Shown here: positions 11,353 to 22,227 of the stretch, piece by piece
Layout: each line of letters starts with the position of its first letter
Position numbering within the stretch: position 1 is the stretch's first letter
The notes under the pieces: generated by a model
Told to the model about the DNA's origin: nothing
What the model saw: only the letters and a program-made list of their open reading frames with translations
The model's database searches: none
Translations under genes and position numbers: made by a program
Origin: Pseudovirgaria hyperparasitica
Taxonomy: Eukaryota; Ascomycota; Dothideomycetes; Acrospermales; Acrospermaceae
DNA length: 64,000 nucleotides
Assembly: GCF_010093815.1 (NCBI RefSeq)
Contig: NW_022985553.1
Coordinates: 313,511 to 377,510, forward strand
Direction: 5' to 3'

Positions 11353-12300
11353 CGAAGAACGTGTAGCTTGTTCAACATATACGTAATTATTGGCGTTATT
11401 TTGTATACGTGTCCGCGCCGTGAGAGAAAGGCACTTGCAACAAGGCTTGATCACCACGAGCGAGTAGAACGGCGGCTTTTGCGCTGCAATTTCTGCAGCG
11501 GTGACGCTTCCAGTAATTGTACCTATCGTGACGAGCAAGAATGGCTGCTCGTCGTACTGGTTGGCTGCACACAGGCTCACTCGAAATAGAATTTGCCATC
11601 TTGAGCCCGACGCACGATTTCCACTTTCTCATGATAGGAGTGTCCAGAACTGCTTGTTTCTAATACAAAAGTTTTACCTCATGCGGTTGTATTAGTCGTA
11701 CTCGTGCGTGAAAGTGCATTAGGCAGAAATGACTACGCGTGTATAACAACATTACGACTCATCGTTACTATTTCTGGTTGTTCCATGGGCGAGATATGTT
11801 GAATAGATCTCGTAGTGTCCTGGCTTAGGATATGGCAAAAAATACAGCCTCGACAGCGCAAGGCTGCTTCGCTGAACAAGTCGAGTGATATCAAGTGCAG
11901 CAAGTATAATCTTCCTCAAGAACAATGTAGCCTATTACTTAAAGGTGTGGAGGCAGGTTTCAGACTGCTTATACCTGAGGTGGCTATAAAGCATGTCATT
12001 TGTTGAGGATGAAATGCTTGCTATGCTCGCTTCGTCCCCAGCTTGGCGATGCAGAATGGGAATCACTCGGTGTAAGCCTCTGAGGTCGAGGAGTCAGAGT
12101 TCTGGCGCACACGATCATCCTGGGATACTAATAGATATGATGTCCTTCTGACTCGGTGTTCCGAGCTCCTAGAAGAAAAGATAATCAAAAGGAAGCTACG
12201 GTAGCAGCTATCGCACCGGCAGTGCTGTATGCTGACCAGGCTCATATAAGTCCAAAAGAAGGGAACCTTTGCTGAGTCGAACCCGCACCAGAACATGACC
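11353..12300. other. Intergenic, nothing recognised
   Basis: Small ORFs on both strands overlap each other and none shows a domain or a good start context. No RNA gene is seen before the U6 gene at 12301. Confidence 0.5.
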
Positions 12301-12400
12301 AAAAAATAAGCTATTCTCTTTGGTATAGTATGTCATCCTTAGTGCAGGGGGCATGCTAATCTTCTCTGTATCGTTTCAAATTGTCCAAATGTCCGAAGAC
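12301..12400 (-). ncRNA. U6: U6 spliceosomal snRNA
   Basis: U6 RNA pairs with the 5' splice site and with U2 and forms the catalytic core of the spliceosome. Read on the minus strand, this locus starts with the short UUCG stem-loop GTCTTCGGAC and then has the conserved GAAACGATACAGAGAAG block with the invariant ACAGAGA box. It continues with the ATTAGC segment containing the AGC triad, the internal stem-loop region (CCCTGCACTAAGGATGAC), and AAAGAGAA before a run of six T, the Pol III terminator. A TATA-like element lies 24-30 bases upstream, the right place for a Pol III type 3-like promoter. One base in the normally invariant ATGGCCCC is changed (ATGCCCCC). Everything else needed looks present, so it may be functional, though a recent pseudogene is possible. 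Confidence 0.88.
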
Positions 12401-12422
12401 GAAGTATATCCAGCTTTCGTGA

Positions 12423-12430
12423 ATTATAAA
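12423..12430 (-). promoter_or_regulatory. TATA box of the U6 gene
   Basis: TTTATAAT on the minus strand, about 24-30 bases upstream of the predicted U6 5' end at 12400, as expected for a Pol III-transcribed U6 gene. Confidence 0.6.
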
Positions 12431-12439
12431 TGGTCCTCT

Positions 12440-13620
12440 TGACCATCCAGCGATATCCAGGCATCTGATTGGACCGCCATAGGGTGCCACACAGTGTCAC
12501 ATGCGCACGGGCGCTAACGAGCTGGCTGGGGTCTTCGATGTCATCGCCGCGCTGTCTGTTGTATTTTGCAACGACTGGATGAGGCTCACATTGACTCATA
12601 TGACCCAACAGCAAAGCCAGGCTGCATCTCGATGTCTAGATGCGTTCTGGTAAAGAGTACAGATTCCTAGCCACACGTAAGACGAAATAGACCACGACAG
12701 ATCAAGAAAGGCTTCTGTGCCTCGAAACACCATTGAAGCCGTTCTTGGCCTTTCGTCAAAGTCGATCTCTGGTCCCACCAAGCTGCACCAACGGCATTCG
12801 AAGACATGACGAACAGGTACAAGGTGTCGACCTTCGCACCCATCCATGTACGACTAGCAAGCTGACTTTGCCTGCCAATTATAGAACGAGCCGGTGTGAT
12901 TGTAGAGAGAAATCGCCACGGAAATCATACAGCGCTGAGTTGTTTGGGACGCTCTCGCATTCGTGTTATACTCTGGGCGCGCTGCAATCAATGTCCTGCT
13001 CCAGCGAAGAGGACCTTGACCTGTCCAAACGACTAAAATATGGCGCTGGCCACCAGCGTAGGCCTTTATCTCGGGTACAAGGTTGCACAACAGGAGGATT
13101 TCTCGAAGAATCTCAAACACATACGGGAGATCATGGTGCCTATGTCTTAATTCGACCATGCATGGTCGTGTGCACTACAAGTAGTCCTGTTTAGAGAACA
13201 GGTCTCTTGTATAATGATTCTACAGTGTGATTACTCGCCAGGCTGATGTTTTTAGACAGCTCAGTCGGATGGCCATCGGTGCAGAACTGTTGCGTTGGCA
13301 TCATGATACCGTTGATCGAGATTGATCATGCTGTTTCAATATTGCTTGACAGCCCAAGAGTTCGGATAGCGGCTCCAGGTCTTCCAAAATGAGTGCTTGT
13401 AGTATCATCAATGTAGCCATATGATTATAGTTCAAGTCTTGGTTTACACCAGACCTTTATAGTTGCGTGGGCTCAAAATCGCTGCTCGAAATTGCCATTG
13501 GTCCTGAGAAACCACTCAAATCTTCCTGGAATATGCGTGCTGAAGCTGAATCACTCAAAATACCCACCATCTCGATTTGAAGGTGAGATTCGGGGAATTG
13601 TGATTCGGGCTGAAAAGGAG
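12440..13620. other. Gene-free stretch, possible gene remnants on minus strand
   Basis: On the minus strand, frames at 12596-12847 and 12854-13159 are open but have no recognisable domain, and the region cannot be joined into one gene by splice signals that I can see. I treat it as decayed or random. Confidence 0.35.
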
Positions 13621-13624
13621 AAAT

Positions 13625-13705
13625 GATTGATGAAACCTGGAATCGAACCGGGTCTTACTCGAGTCTTTTCGCAAATAAGTGGGTCGGTCACCGGCTAAAC
13701 GATCC
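13625..13705 (-). pseudogene. tRNA-like relic (box A/box B-like)
   Basis: On the minus strand a T-arm-like GGTTCGATTCC (Pol III box B consensus) is preceded about 45 bases upstream by a D-arm-like TAGCCGGTGACC. The T stem has one mismatch and no acceptor stem pairs, so this is not an intact tRNA. It could be a degenerate tRNA or the head of an old tRNA-derived SINE. Confidence 0.3.
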
Positions 13706-14022
13706 GAGAGTGTCTGCATTGCTGCGCATTGACCTGCATTGGAGCTCCCATCTGTGCTGGGTGGTCGTTCCCAAACTTTCCCCGGCTGCATTTCCTCCAT
13801 ATTGATGCCTTAAAAACTGCCCAGCCACAGGGGACGTGCACCTCGTCCATGGTAGGAGCTTAGCGTGAGTTCGTATTTCGCGCCCACCATAAAGTAGATA
13901 GCAGACTAAGCGTCCTGTCGCGAACTATCTCTTCAGCTGCCCAATAACTTCCGGAACATCTACCCTCTCAGAAGCAGCTGCGAGGACATGGAATCACACA
14001 TCCAGCGAGAGGCCTCAAGAAA

Positions 14023-14409
14023 ATGCGAGACTTTCTGAAGGGACGTGAATATCTCATCGGCGTCATCGCCATCATTGCCAGCTGCTTAGGAGCAGCCTTG
14101 TTGTACTGGTGGTCCAAGCGACTGTCCATCTCAGCGCCAGCGCCCAGGCACAACGTATTCAGGGCAGAAGGAGGCCCCGATGAGGATATCGAACTGGCTG
14201 TCTTGGAGAGCAGTGCCGCAGCGGTGGACACAAGTCAGCAGGCAAGTTCTACCCTGACACAAACCCACAAGTATGGTTCGACGGAAATGCCTTCGAATAC
14301 AGTGATTTCGACAATCTCTTTCCAGCCTGCAGCCATGGCTGCGAGATATTCAAAAGCCAAAGACCAAGCTATGCTGTCTCGATGCTTGCCATTGGGGGAC
14401 ATTCGATAG
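14023..14409 (+). CDS. Putative single-pass membrane protein, 128 aa
   Basis: The ATG at 14023 opens a 128-codon frame with one clear hydrophobic segment (about residues 10-29, LIGVIAIIASCLGAALLYWW), followed by a basic SKR stop-transfer and a Ser/Thr-rich, weakly acidic tail. An out-of-frame ATG lies 35 bases upstream. A possible intron with GTAAGC and TTGACAG signals follows just after the stop, so the 3' end may differ. No family is recognised; the membrane anchor is the main support. Confidence 0.35.
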   Translation: MRDFLKGREYLIGVIAIIASCLGAALLYWWSKRLSISAPAPRHNVFRAEGGPDEDIELAVLESSAAAVDTSQQASSTLTQTHKYGSTEMPSNTVISTISFQPAAMAARYSKAKDQAMLSRCLPLGDIR

Positions 14410-15875
14410 TCTGGTAAGCAGCTAGGCTACCTGCTCGTCGCCAGCCCCGGGCCAGCAACCAACGTCGCGATAGGTTGACAGTCACGGTACCATCGCCAGT
14501 AGCAGCTTGAGTCACTTGTCTAGACCCTCATTCGTTGAGGATTGGTACGAGGAGGGAGACTTATGCGGATCAATTAGGCCAGGAAGCACTGTTTCAACGC
14601 ACGTCGCTAACGTCGTGTTAGCTTTGATCCGGTTTCTCAAACATTTCTTTCCAAGCTCTTCCTATTCACTCCGGTGCCATCCAGTCCGGCAAGAAAATCA
14701 ACGCATCCAGGGTGTCGAGAGTATCCGAATCCTGGTCCAGTCCGGGAATAATCCAGTAAGTATATTCTCCTATGTGGCTGTACGAAGTTCTTCGGTCATT
14801 CGCAGAACGGTGTGTTATGGGCGATCTTTCCGAATGGCCGCATCATATCTCATGAAGCGGAGATGCCACAAGATACGACACTATCTCGACCTCAACATGC
14901 ATCCCCAGCTCTTTCTCGAACACCTTCAGCCATATCGTAACATATTACGGGAGTGTGACGGAATTTCTAGGAGCAAAGACCAGAAGGTCATCAGACAGTA
15001 GAGGTGTCGAATTTGAAGACTCACGCCGGGCCAACAGTCCATAGATCTTAGATGCCGACTGTCATACGAACAGATAACCTTAACATCGAAAAAGCGAGGC
15101 ATGATAATAGCGCCACAAGCGGTACATCGAAACATCGTAATCTCTGGCGGTCGGGCGTTCCCATCAATACGAGCCACGTGATAATTACAATCAGGAGCAT
15201 GAAAGTGGAAAGCGTAAGAGCGAAGTCCACACTCATATCAGAAGTGCGTTATTGCAAGACTCCGTCGCCGAGTTCCGGCTGGAGGAAGACATTGTACTGC
15301 AGTAGTGTGCTGCAGCGGGATCAAAGCGAGAGTAACAGTGGTGATGCAATAACGCACCACTAGACTCGAGGCGAATGTAACAATCAGTGGGTATTATAGA
15401 TATGAAGGATCACAATCGAACGATGACGTCCCTTTACTAAGAGACGACACGCCAGGGGGCACTGGGTGTATGCTCGTCACAATGCCACAGTACAGTGCTG
15501 GACCGCGACAGCGTGTTCAGGCTATATTGGGTCGTTTGCGAACGGATACACAATGTGCGAGAAGAACATACCATATGATGTTAGCGAAGCATCAATATGA
15601 GGGGCGAATTGAACTTATACCTAGAACGGCACTGAGCCTGGAGGCGCATGGTGAAGGCGACCCGGCCTCTGTGGCCAGAAAACATTCATTCTGAGTATCG
15701 ATCGAGTGTATTTGGCGAGAGAAAAGACTCCCGCACCTACAAAAGCATGGTCAACCATACGAAGATGATGCCTGCCTTGAATATTGGAGAAACAACAACG
15801 CATCGAGAGTATAGTAGCATTGGTAATGCAGGAAAGAAGACTTATATTCTGATGAAGAAGCAATGACTACTGCTC
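14410..15875. other. Intergenic, nothing firm
   Basis: ORFs up to 164 codons occur but lack domains. On the minus strand a short ATG frame at 15048-15236 has a hydrophobic N-terminus (FALTLSTFMLLIVIITWLVL) and might be part of a lost small membrane protein gene; there is no further support. Confidence 0.35.
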
Positions 15876-17084
15876 TCATACCGCAAGAGAAGCTGTCAGC
15901 CAGTGTCCAATGGTACCAGATGCACTTTTAGACATCTGAAGCTTCTGCCGCAGCTCAGTCAATTTGACACGCGGAATGGTAGCTGCCTCACGGAGAAGTT
16001 CCTGAGAGTTGGAGTGTACATCTATATCTAAAATGGTACCATGCTTAACCGACACGGTAACTTGATGGGGCATAGCGCGCGGATTAAGGGCTACACTCTC
16101 TGGAACTGTAGAAAGCGTGAATTGGGGCGTTTGGCAATATGTCCAGTCCGGTGTTCGAAGTTCATCGTAGCCCTTCCGCACGTCAGACAAATGCAATTGT
16201 TCTTTGCCAATCTGAACATGCTCGAGTCGATCTGCGCCGTACATCTCTGCAAACTGCTGTTGGACCATAGCCGCGAAAATGTCCGTTGAGAGACCGATAT
16301 TGGTCACTGGCGAGCTCACGCTTTCTACACCACGAGTCTTGATATATGGTTTTACTGGTGAGCGGAGATATCGGGGGATGGCATGCAAATTTGGCGATTG
16401 CAGCAAACAGGTGCCATGATGCAACGCCCGCAGCCGTGTCAGCTTGTACGCTGATCCTGAGACTTTCAACGGCCTAGAAAATGCTTGAGAGGCATGCGAA
16501 TAAGGCGTAGTATGCAGATCGGACGGATCTGATTGATATCCGCTCGATGTCTCCCTTGCTCCTTGGTCAAGTACGATGTCATGACGTTCATTGACCCTGG
16601 CACGTTCGATACCTTGCTTTCGGAGCGCTCTTACAACCATTTCAGCGTGTCTGTCTCGGGTGAAGCTTGATGGGGGACATATCACTGTCCAGTTGACGTT
16701 CCCTTCGTCATGAAAGACAGTACCCCCGCCGGATCGCCTTCTCACGAGATCGACGTTACCGATATTTGGCGCATCCGTCTCTTCTGGATGGCCGGCGCGA
16801 CTATCTTGTAACATGCCAAGGTTGACTTCATACCAAGGATTCTGATTTCGACCGATGACAATGCATGGCCGGTTGATGTAGAGAAAAAGGATGGTCGTGT
16901 CGGGATGCGACGTTTGCAGTAGATGATGTTCAATGGACAAGTTGAGGTATGGATCAGTCGACGTCGATCGATATGACTGTATGGGGTGCTTTATATCACC
17001 AAGTCTTTCGCTGAGGCACGCATAACGTCGTCGGAAGACTCGCTGGAAGATGTTCGACGCTTTATGGATGGCTCGTCGCGCCAT
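15876..17084 (-). CDS. AIM22: Mitochondrial lipoate-protein ligase A
   Basis: Attaches lipoate to lysines of the E2 subunits of pyruvate and 2-oxoglutarate dehydrogenases and of the glycine cleavage H protein, in the mitochondrion. It is a 402-residue, single-exon protein. The start is the ATG at 17084: the open frame extends 28 codons further upstream, but only to a TTG. The first 24 residues are rich in Arg and Ala and free of acidic residues, as expected for a mitochondrial presequence. The LplA fold shows the lipoate/AMP-binding motif RRRSGGGTVFHDEGN (about residues 115-129) and the conserved KVSGSAYK (about 207-214) with the catalytic lysine, followed by the HHGTCLL segment. Length and motif order fit yeast Aim22 and fungal LplA-type ligases. 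It is isolated from other genes by about 1 kb or more on both sides. Confidence 0.93.
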   Translation of the reverse strand: MARRAIHKASNIFQRVFRRRYACLSERLGDIKHPIQSYRSTSTDPYLNLSIEHHLLQTSHPDTTILFLYINRPCIVIGRNQNPWYEVNLGMLQDSRAGHPEETDAPNIGNVDLVRRRSGGGTVFHDEGNVNWTVICPPSSFTRDRHAEMVVRALRKQGIERARVNERHDIVLDQGARETSSGYQSDPSDLHTTPYSHASQAFSRPLKVSGSAYKLTRLRALHHGTCLLQSPNLHAIPRYLRSPVKPYIKTRGVESVSSPVTNIGLSTDIFAAMVQQQFAEMYGADRLEHVQIGKEQLHLSDVRKGYDELRTPDWTYCQTPQFTLSTVPESVALNPRAMPHQVTVSVKHGTILDIDVHSNSQELLREAATIPRVKLTELRQKLQMSKSASGTIGHWLTASLAV

Positions 17085-18050
17085 GAATGATGGGAGAATG
17101 CTGATGCGGTGGTCCCTGCAGAAGTCGTTAGCTAGTCCGTAACGCGCGCTTTCCCTGATCCGTTCCAATCAGTCTTCGTTGCAGAGCTTAACGACACCTC
17201 ATCCCACGCAGTGCATGCACAGCGTAGAAGGCATCTGATGGCACTAGCCTATTTACAAGACTCTTCCGATACTATCATGCTTGGACTTGGCGTTGACAAA
17301 GGTATCTCGGCTCTGGCTTTGCTAGTCTTCGCATGCCGAAGGCAACTTCTCGTGTATTCAATGCAGTGTGCACGAGGCGAAGATCTTCGATGGGCCTATA
17401 CATTGTATAGAATCTTTCAATGCCCGACATTGAAGGTGTTCGGCTTTCGTAGTGCTTAGTATCGCATTCTCATCGTCAGGTTCTTTCAACTTGTCCTCTG
17501 GTTAAAACACGGCTTTTAGAAGGCGTCGAAGATGCATTGAAGTTGAAAGAGGCTACGCCTGGTTGTCGTGCCCACACGATCCGACTGACGCAAGGGGTTG
17601 AAGTCGCTTGCTGTCATGTTGTAGATCTGTGGTCCCCGTGTCGATTGGTGGTGGTGGTGATGGCCATCAAGTGCATACTCGGTATCGTGATTGGTCTTAG
17701 AAAGAGCTCAGAGAGTATTGTTTGTTGCATTTTAGGCAGTCAACATCATCGGCGCGGTACGGGAAGATAAAAGCTACTAACGTTCGGGACCACGCAGGCT
17801 ATGGTTTCCAACTCTGCCGCTGTTATTGTTGGTGTCGATGGATGCTGGTTTGGTAGGTTGCCAATGCTGAAGATCTGCTCTACCAATTAAAGCTCGAGCC
17901 CGTGGGACCGTTAGTGAGGATGTTCGGTGAGAGTCGAAATTTGGATGTGTCTCTGTTGATCCTTGCCGAATTCAACTTGAGGGTGCGTTGATGAAGATGA
18001 AGGTCAACCTTTGGTTGAAAGATGGTGGATATCTGGCTCAGGGATTGTGA

Positions 18051-18100
18051 GGTAAGGGTCCCAAGCTGTAAAGCTGCAGGATACTAACGTTTTGAACAGA
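18051..18100 (+). other. Near-ideal intron in an apparently non-coding context
   Basis: GTAAGG donor, TACTAACG branch site and TTGAACAG acceptor, about 50 bases long, which is the standard size in this genome. Neither flank has a long open frame, so the host transcript is probably non-coding or a decayed gene. A second TACTAAC plus CACGCAG acceptor occurs about 300 bases upstream on the same strand. Confidence 0.45.
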
Positions 18101-21100
18101 CAGGAAGCAGTCTCTCCTGGATGTCCAATCAAAGAAGACCTTGTTGAGGTTTCAATCGGAGCAACTACCGCGAGACCTTGTCTGTGATGATGATGTTCTG
18201 TTGAAGTTCTGTAAGATGGACACGGGTCGTTGAAAACGCGGTCTCTCTGAACTTCAGATCGTTGCCTTGATCTTTCCAATGGCGTTGATGGTAAATCTGT
18301 AACGCGAAGGGTGGTATCATGAAGAAATTTTGGGCTCATACATGCAGATGATAGTAAGACAGATGTGATTGCTCTGTGGGAAATGTAAGCGCTATGAAGC
18401 TATACACCTTTCATTTGCACACCCGCCGACGTTGATATGGATGACCTAAGCGACGCACACGGTAGTCATCAAAAGGTTCGAAAATTTGCTACTCCCTAGC
18501 TTCCCTCCCTTTCAGTTCTTCTCCAACAGGTCCTTTCATCACACAACAAAGGAATTACCATCTACAGTGTCGTATCAAAGCCCTATCGCATCAATAATGC
18601 TACCTTCCATCTTCTCTTCATCTTCTCCACATTCATCCTGCACATTCCCCCTTCCCCCCTTTCTCCGCTACAATGCAGTCAATCTTCGTAAGACGCAAGT
18701 TCAACGCCAGTCCTATCTTCACTGCAACACTATCACACCTATCATGCCTTTCTCCTGGACCTTGATAGGTAAGTCTCCATTAACATCTTACTACAGTGCG
18801 ATTTTCCACTCTGTTAAGAGGTCCCATCGATCGGTCGTTTGGCTGAAGCGTCTGTTGCTTCAGTTTGAGTCATTTCTGAATAGCGGCCAGAAACATTTAT
18901 CAACTACTAATCAGGAACAACACAAAACATTGTTATGGTTTCCATCTCAAAGGCACCATACATTCACACTGCTTGCTGCTCGATATCAGCTTTGAGTAGA
19001 GACTGGCTGACGGCTGACACTTCAAGTGAGTAAACATCCACAATCATCCAAACCCAAAAATCATAGGTGATGAAACCTTGAAATCGGAGATCTTGTAGAT
19101 CCCTGACCGCAGAAGAGTGACGCTGGCCCTACACAATATATTAACGCGTCCCACTGCGATAATCACTCCAGTCTGACTTGACATCCCTTCCGCTGCTCCA
19201 CTTATGACCTACCAACGTAGAGATACTGACATGCCACATCTTTCAAATAGGACTTTGAGTCTAAGACTACCCCCTCGGTAATGACAAGCTTGACTATCCT
19301 TCAACTCGCTGTTGGAGAATGACGACAAAACACTGTATCTCTAGGTAAATCCTGAAGGTCACTCGCCAAGAAAATTTTCTATGAGAACTGTAAGCCTTTC
19401 TTAATACCCCCAATGGTTCTTTGGTTATGGAATGCTCTGTCATAGTCTGCTATATACGCGTCTCCAGCAATTGGCTTCGTATTACACGTCCGTAAAATAC
19501 TTCGCTGATCATTCAACTTCAGTACCACGGATTCGGCCCTCTTCTACATTTCGATGTGAAATGCGATGTTCAACAACGTGTGAGCTCTTCTACATGCTCA
19601 GAGGGGCTCATTAAAGCAAAAGTTTCCCAGACCCATTGGTATATGACGAGCTCAGAAAGAAAGAATTGAAGCTTCTTAGACACAGTCTCACACTTTTGGT
19701 AAGTCCATCACATCCAGCAAAGTCGTTCACCCACCAGCACATTATTTTACACAATCACCATTGCTTGACTCATACTCCTTGACGGCAATGGATCGAAACC
19801 GACGGGCTTTTATATCTCGCTCTGGTCTCGATACAAGGCCAAGATTGATGAGATCTCTTGCCGTTGGACTTATTTTCCGATTCTGGGGTTCCAGGGTCGA
19901 GTTGCTCACTGTTCTTTTCAAGATGCCTATCATTCGGCATTTAAACACATCACAAGAGATTGATGCCGCCAGTTACCCGGTGCTGAAATGCGCCCGGGGT
20001 TGGGGCATCATACATTCAGCGATGTACCGTCGCTTTTCTCCGTTACATTACTATCCTGCATCATTTTGGTGTGCGGAATTTGATTTGTTCTACTGACATT
20101 GCATTCAGACAATCTTAGGGATGCAAATTGCCAGTATACCGTCTTTCAGGATGAGCTTCACGGTATCAGGCAGTCCTTAGAATGTGGTTCATGGTTCCAT
20201 TCTGTCTCTGAGTCTTCTCTAACTGTACCCCACTCTCCAGCTTCATTCTCATACTCAAGGTTACACTGGCAGCTTACCAAGGGATTCATATCCCAAACCA
20301 AAAGACGTAGATGTAGGATTCAATCAGTCGGTCCAGCTGCCTCACTTTCATCTCTAGCTAACACTCAATTTGTGTAGATTTCGTGGACAGTTGTCAAAAA
20401 CAACGCTCTCTTCCTTCTCTTAGCTAGGATGCTCTTCTACATGAGGATTTCAGATACGCCACTTATACTTACCCAAAAATCTTGGAAAGCGAACAGTAAA
20501 CTTTAGCTAGGGAATACTGCAGAGATTCAAGCATCGTCTGGAGCTCGACCTATAACTGTGTAAGTTATGCTAATAAACGTTGACCGCGGTAGTCCTTCTA
20601 GGATACATATAAAGGTAGTTAACGGAAGATCAGGTAATTCCATATATCCTCGAAGTCCCTAGAACTATCTTCGTATGTTCAGTCCACGGCAATACCCCTC
20701 TCAATCTTACCTCGACTCTTGGTGAATGCACTCGCTAAATTATAACCAAGTATTATACGTATATTGCCAAGTACCAGCATACATACCAACCACCGACGTA
20801 TATATCCAACATTAAAGGTCTGGTATGCTTCCAGACTCAGACTGGCTACGACAAGCATTTAGACAATGCTTCTTCTCCACCTTTGCTTGACTGCATAGTT
20901 GTTCCTCCTTGGGTTTAGTCTAAGTACTCACAACTTCCTTATCGATATCTTCGTGAGTCCTCATATCTCCCTCTGTTCCCCTCCTATTCCCTCCTTTTCC
21001 TCCTGTCACTCTCTCAACGGCCGCCGAAACCAGCCTCAGGACATCCCATACCTGACGCCTGCACAAACCGGCCAAGATCAAACCAGCCAACCTCCCACTA

Positions 21101-21562
21101 TTGCAAGATCAGTCCCGTAATACACCAAGAGAGCTTGAGAAGGTTGGTGACGTGACCAAAGAGTCGCACAGCTCTTCGGGATCGTCGGACATTTATGTTC
21201 TTCCTATATACTTCCCTTATTACGGCTGGATATCAACACGATCTGGATTATTCGTCTGCTAATATTTTGATAGAATTCGATTTGATTCCACTCGGACCTT
21301 TCGAGATGATGAAGTTCATACGCTCTATTTGCGTTCGCACTTGATCTGTTTCTCACATCTCCTTTCCTCTCTCTCTTTCTCTTGTATAAAGCCTATGTTT
21401 TCATATCTTAAAATTCCGATCTTTCCATCGCGCATCTCTTTTTTTCTGACATCCAGCTATGTAACACAAGGTCAGTGTCCCGCAACACAAGTCACAGATG
21501 TTACTCTTCCTTTCCGCGACATTCAATCTCAGCGTCTATATCCCTGTGAGTTAGTCAGCTTG

Positions 21563-21605
21563 TTTCAGTCTTTTCAGTCTCTTAGTCATTTCAGTCTTTT
21601 CAGTC
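21563..21605 (+). repeat. Four TTTCAGTC repeats
   Basis: The octamer TTTCAGTC occurs at 21563, 21572, 21589 and 21598, in two pairs each spaced 9 bases apart. It sits at the end of a pyrimidine-rich tract, and may be a leader or regulatory repeat. Confidence 0.5.
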
Positions 21606-22227
21606 TCTCCATGCATTAAAGGATCTGCACCAGACTCGCGATCATCAAGGCTTTTCATACGCTCCGTCACCCAATTTGACGAACGCCTTGTTCAGATTGA
21701 TGTTCTGTTTCGCGTTGCCTATACTACAATATACACTAGTCCATATCTCAGAGGTGCGTGCGTAGAAAGTCTTCGGATTTTTTTCACTTGGCTTCTTCAG
21801 GGCCAGAGTATCGCGTTCGACGGCGGGGCTATGAATAATAGGAGAGAGATCTTGTGGGTTACAAGGCTTGTGCTTAGTGTACGTGAGACGGTGGTTTCCC
21901 GTACGAACAGGCGCTTGTGTGTGTTAAAGAGTAATGAGGTAGTAATACAATGGAACTTGTAAGTCACACCTGCTCCTGCTCGTCAATAATTGTATTGATA
22001 ATAACATTGGGTTTACGCACGCTCAGACATCAACACATTCACGAAAACGCACGAACTCATGAAGCAGCTATCGCATTTCTATTTCCAAGCCTTCTGGTCG
22101 GCCGGAGAAGACCTCGCTAAAATACAGATTCAATTGGTATCAATCACCACACGTACGCCTTTCCGATATGCAGTGACCAATTCGATGCCCTAGCAGAGAG
22201 ACGCCGGAACCCGTGTCTGTAGATCAT

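Larger units (their letters stand above)
17085..22227. other. 5.1-kb gene-free stretch with splice signals and pyrimidine-rich leaders
   Basis: No convincing protein-coding gene lies between the lipoate ligase and the 3' end of the septation kinase. Contents: two plus-strand intron ends with TACTAAC branch sites (near 17774 and 18080), and three CT-rich leader-like tracts at about 18480-18680, 20885-21010 and 21340-21470. There is also an ATG frame at 18598-18995 (132 codons, Ser/Thr-rich, no domain) and a cluster of TTTCAGTC words at 21563-21605. It could hold long non-coding transcripts or regulatory sequence. Confidence 0.45.

Noticed and set aside
12596-13159. HET-domain-like gene on the minus strand
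   Set aside because: I considered it from a few short similarities, but no HET motif could be placed in order and the frames do not join.
17085-17168. N-terminal extension of the lipoate ligase
   Set aside because: It begins with TTG; the first ATG (17084) starts a good mitochondrial presequence.
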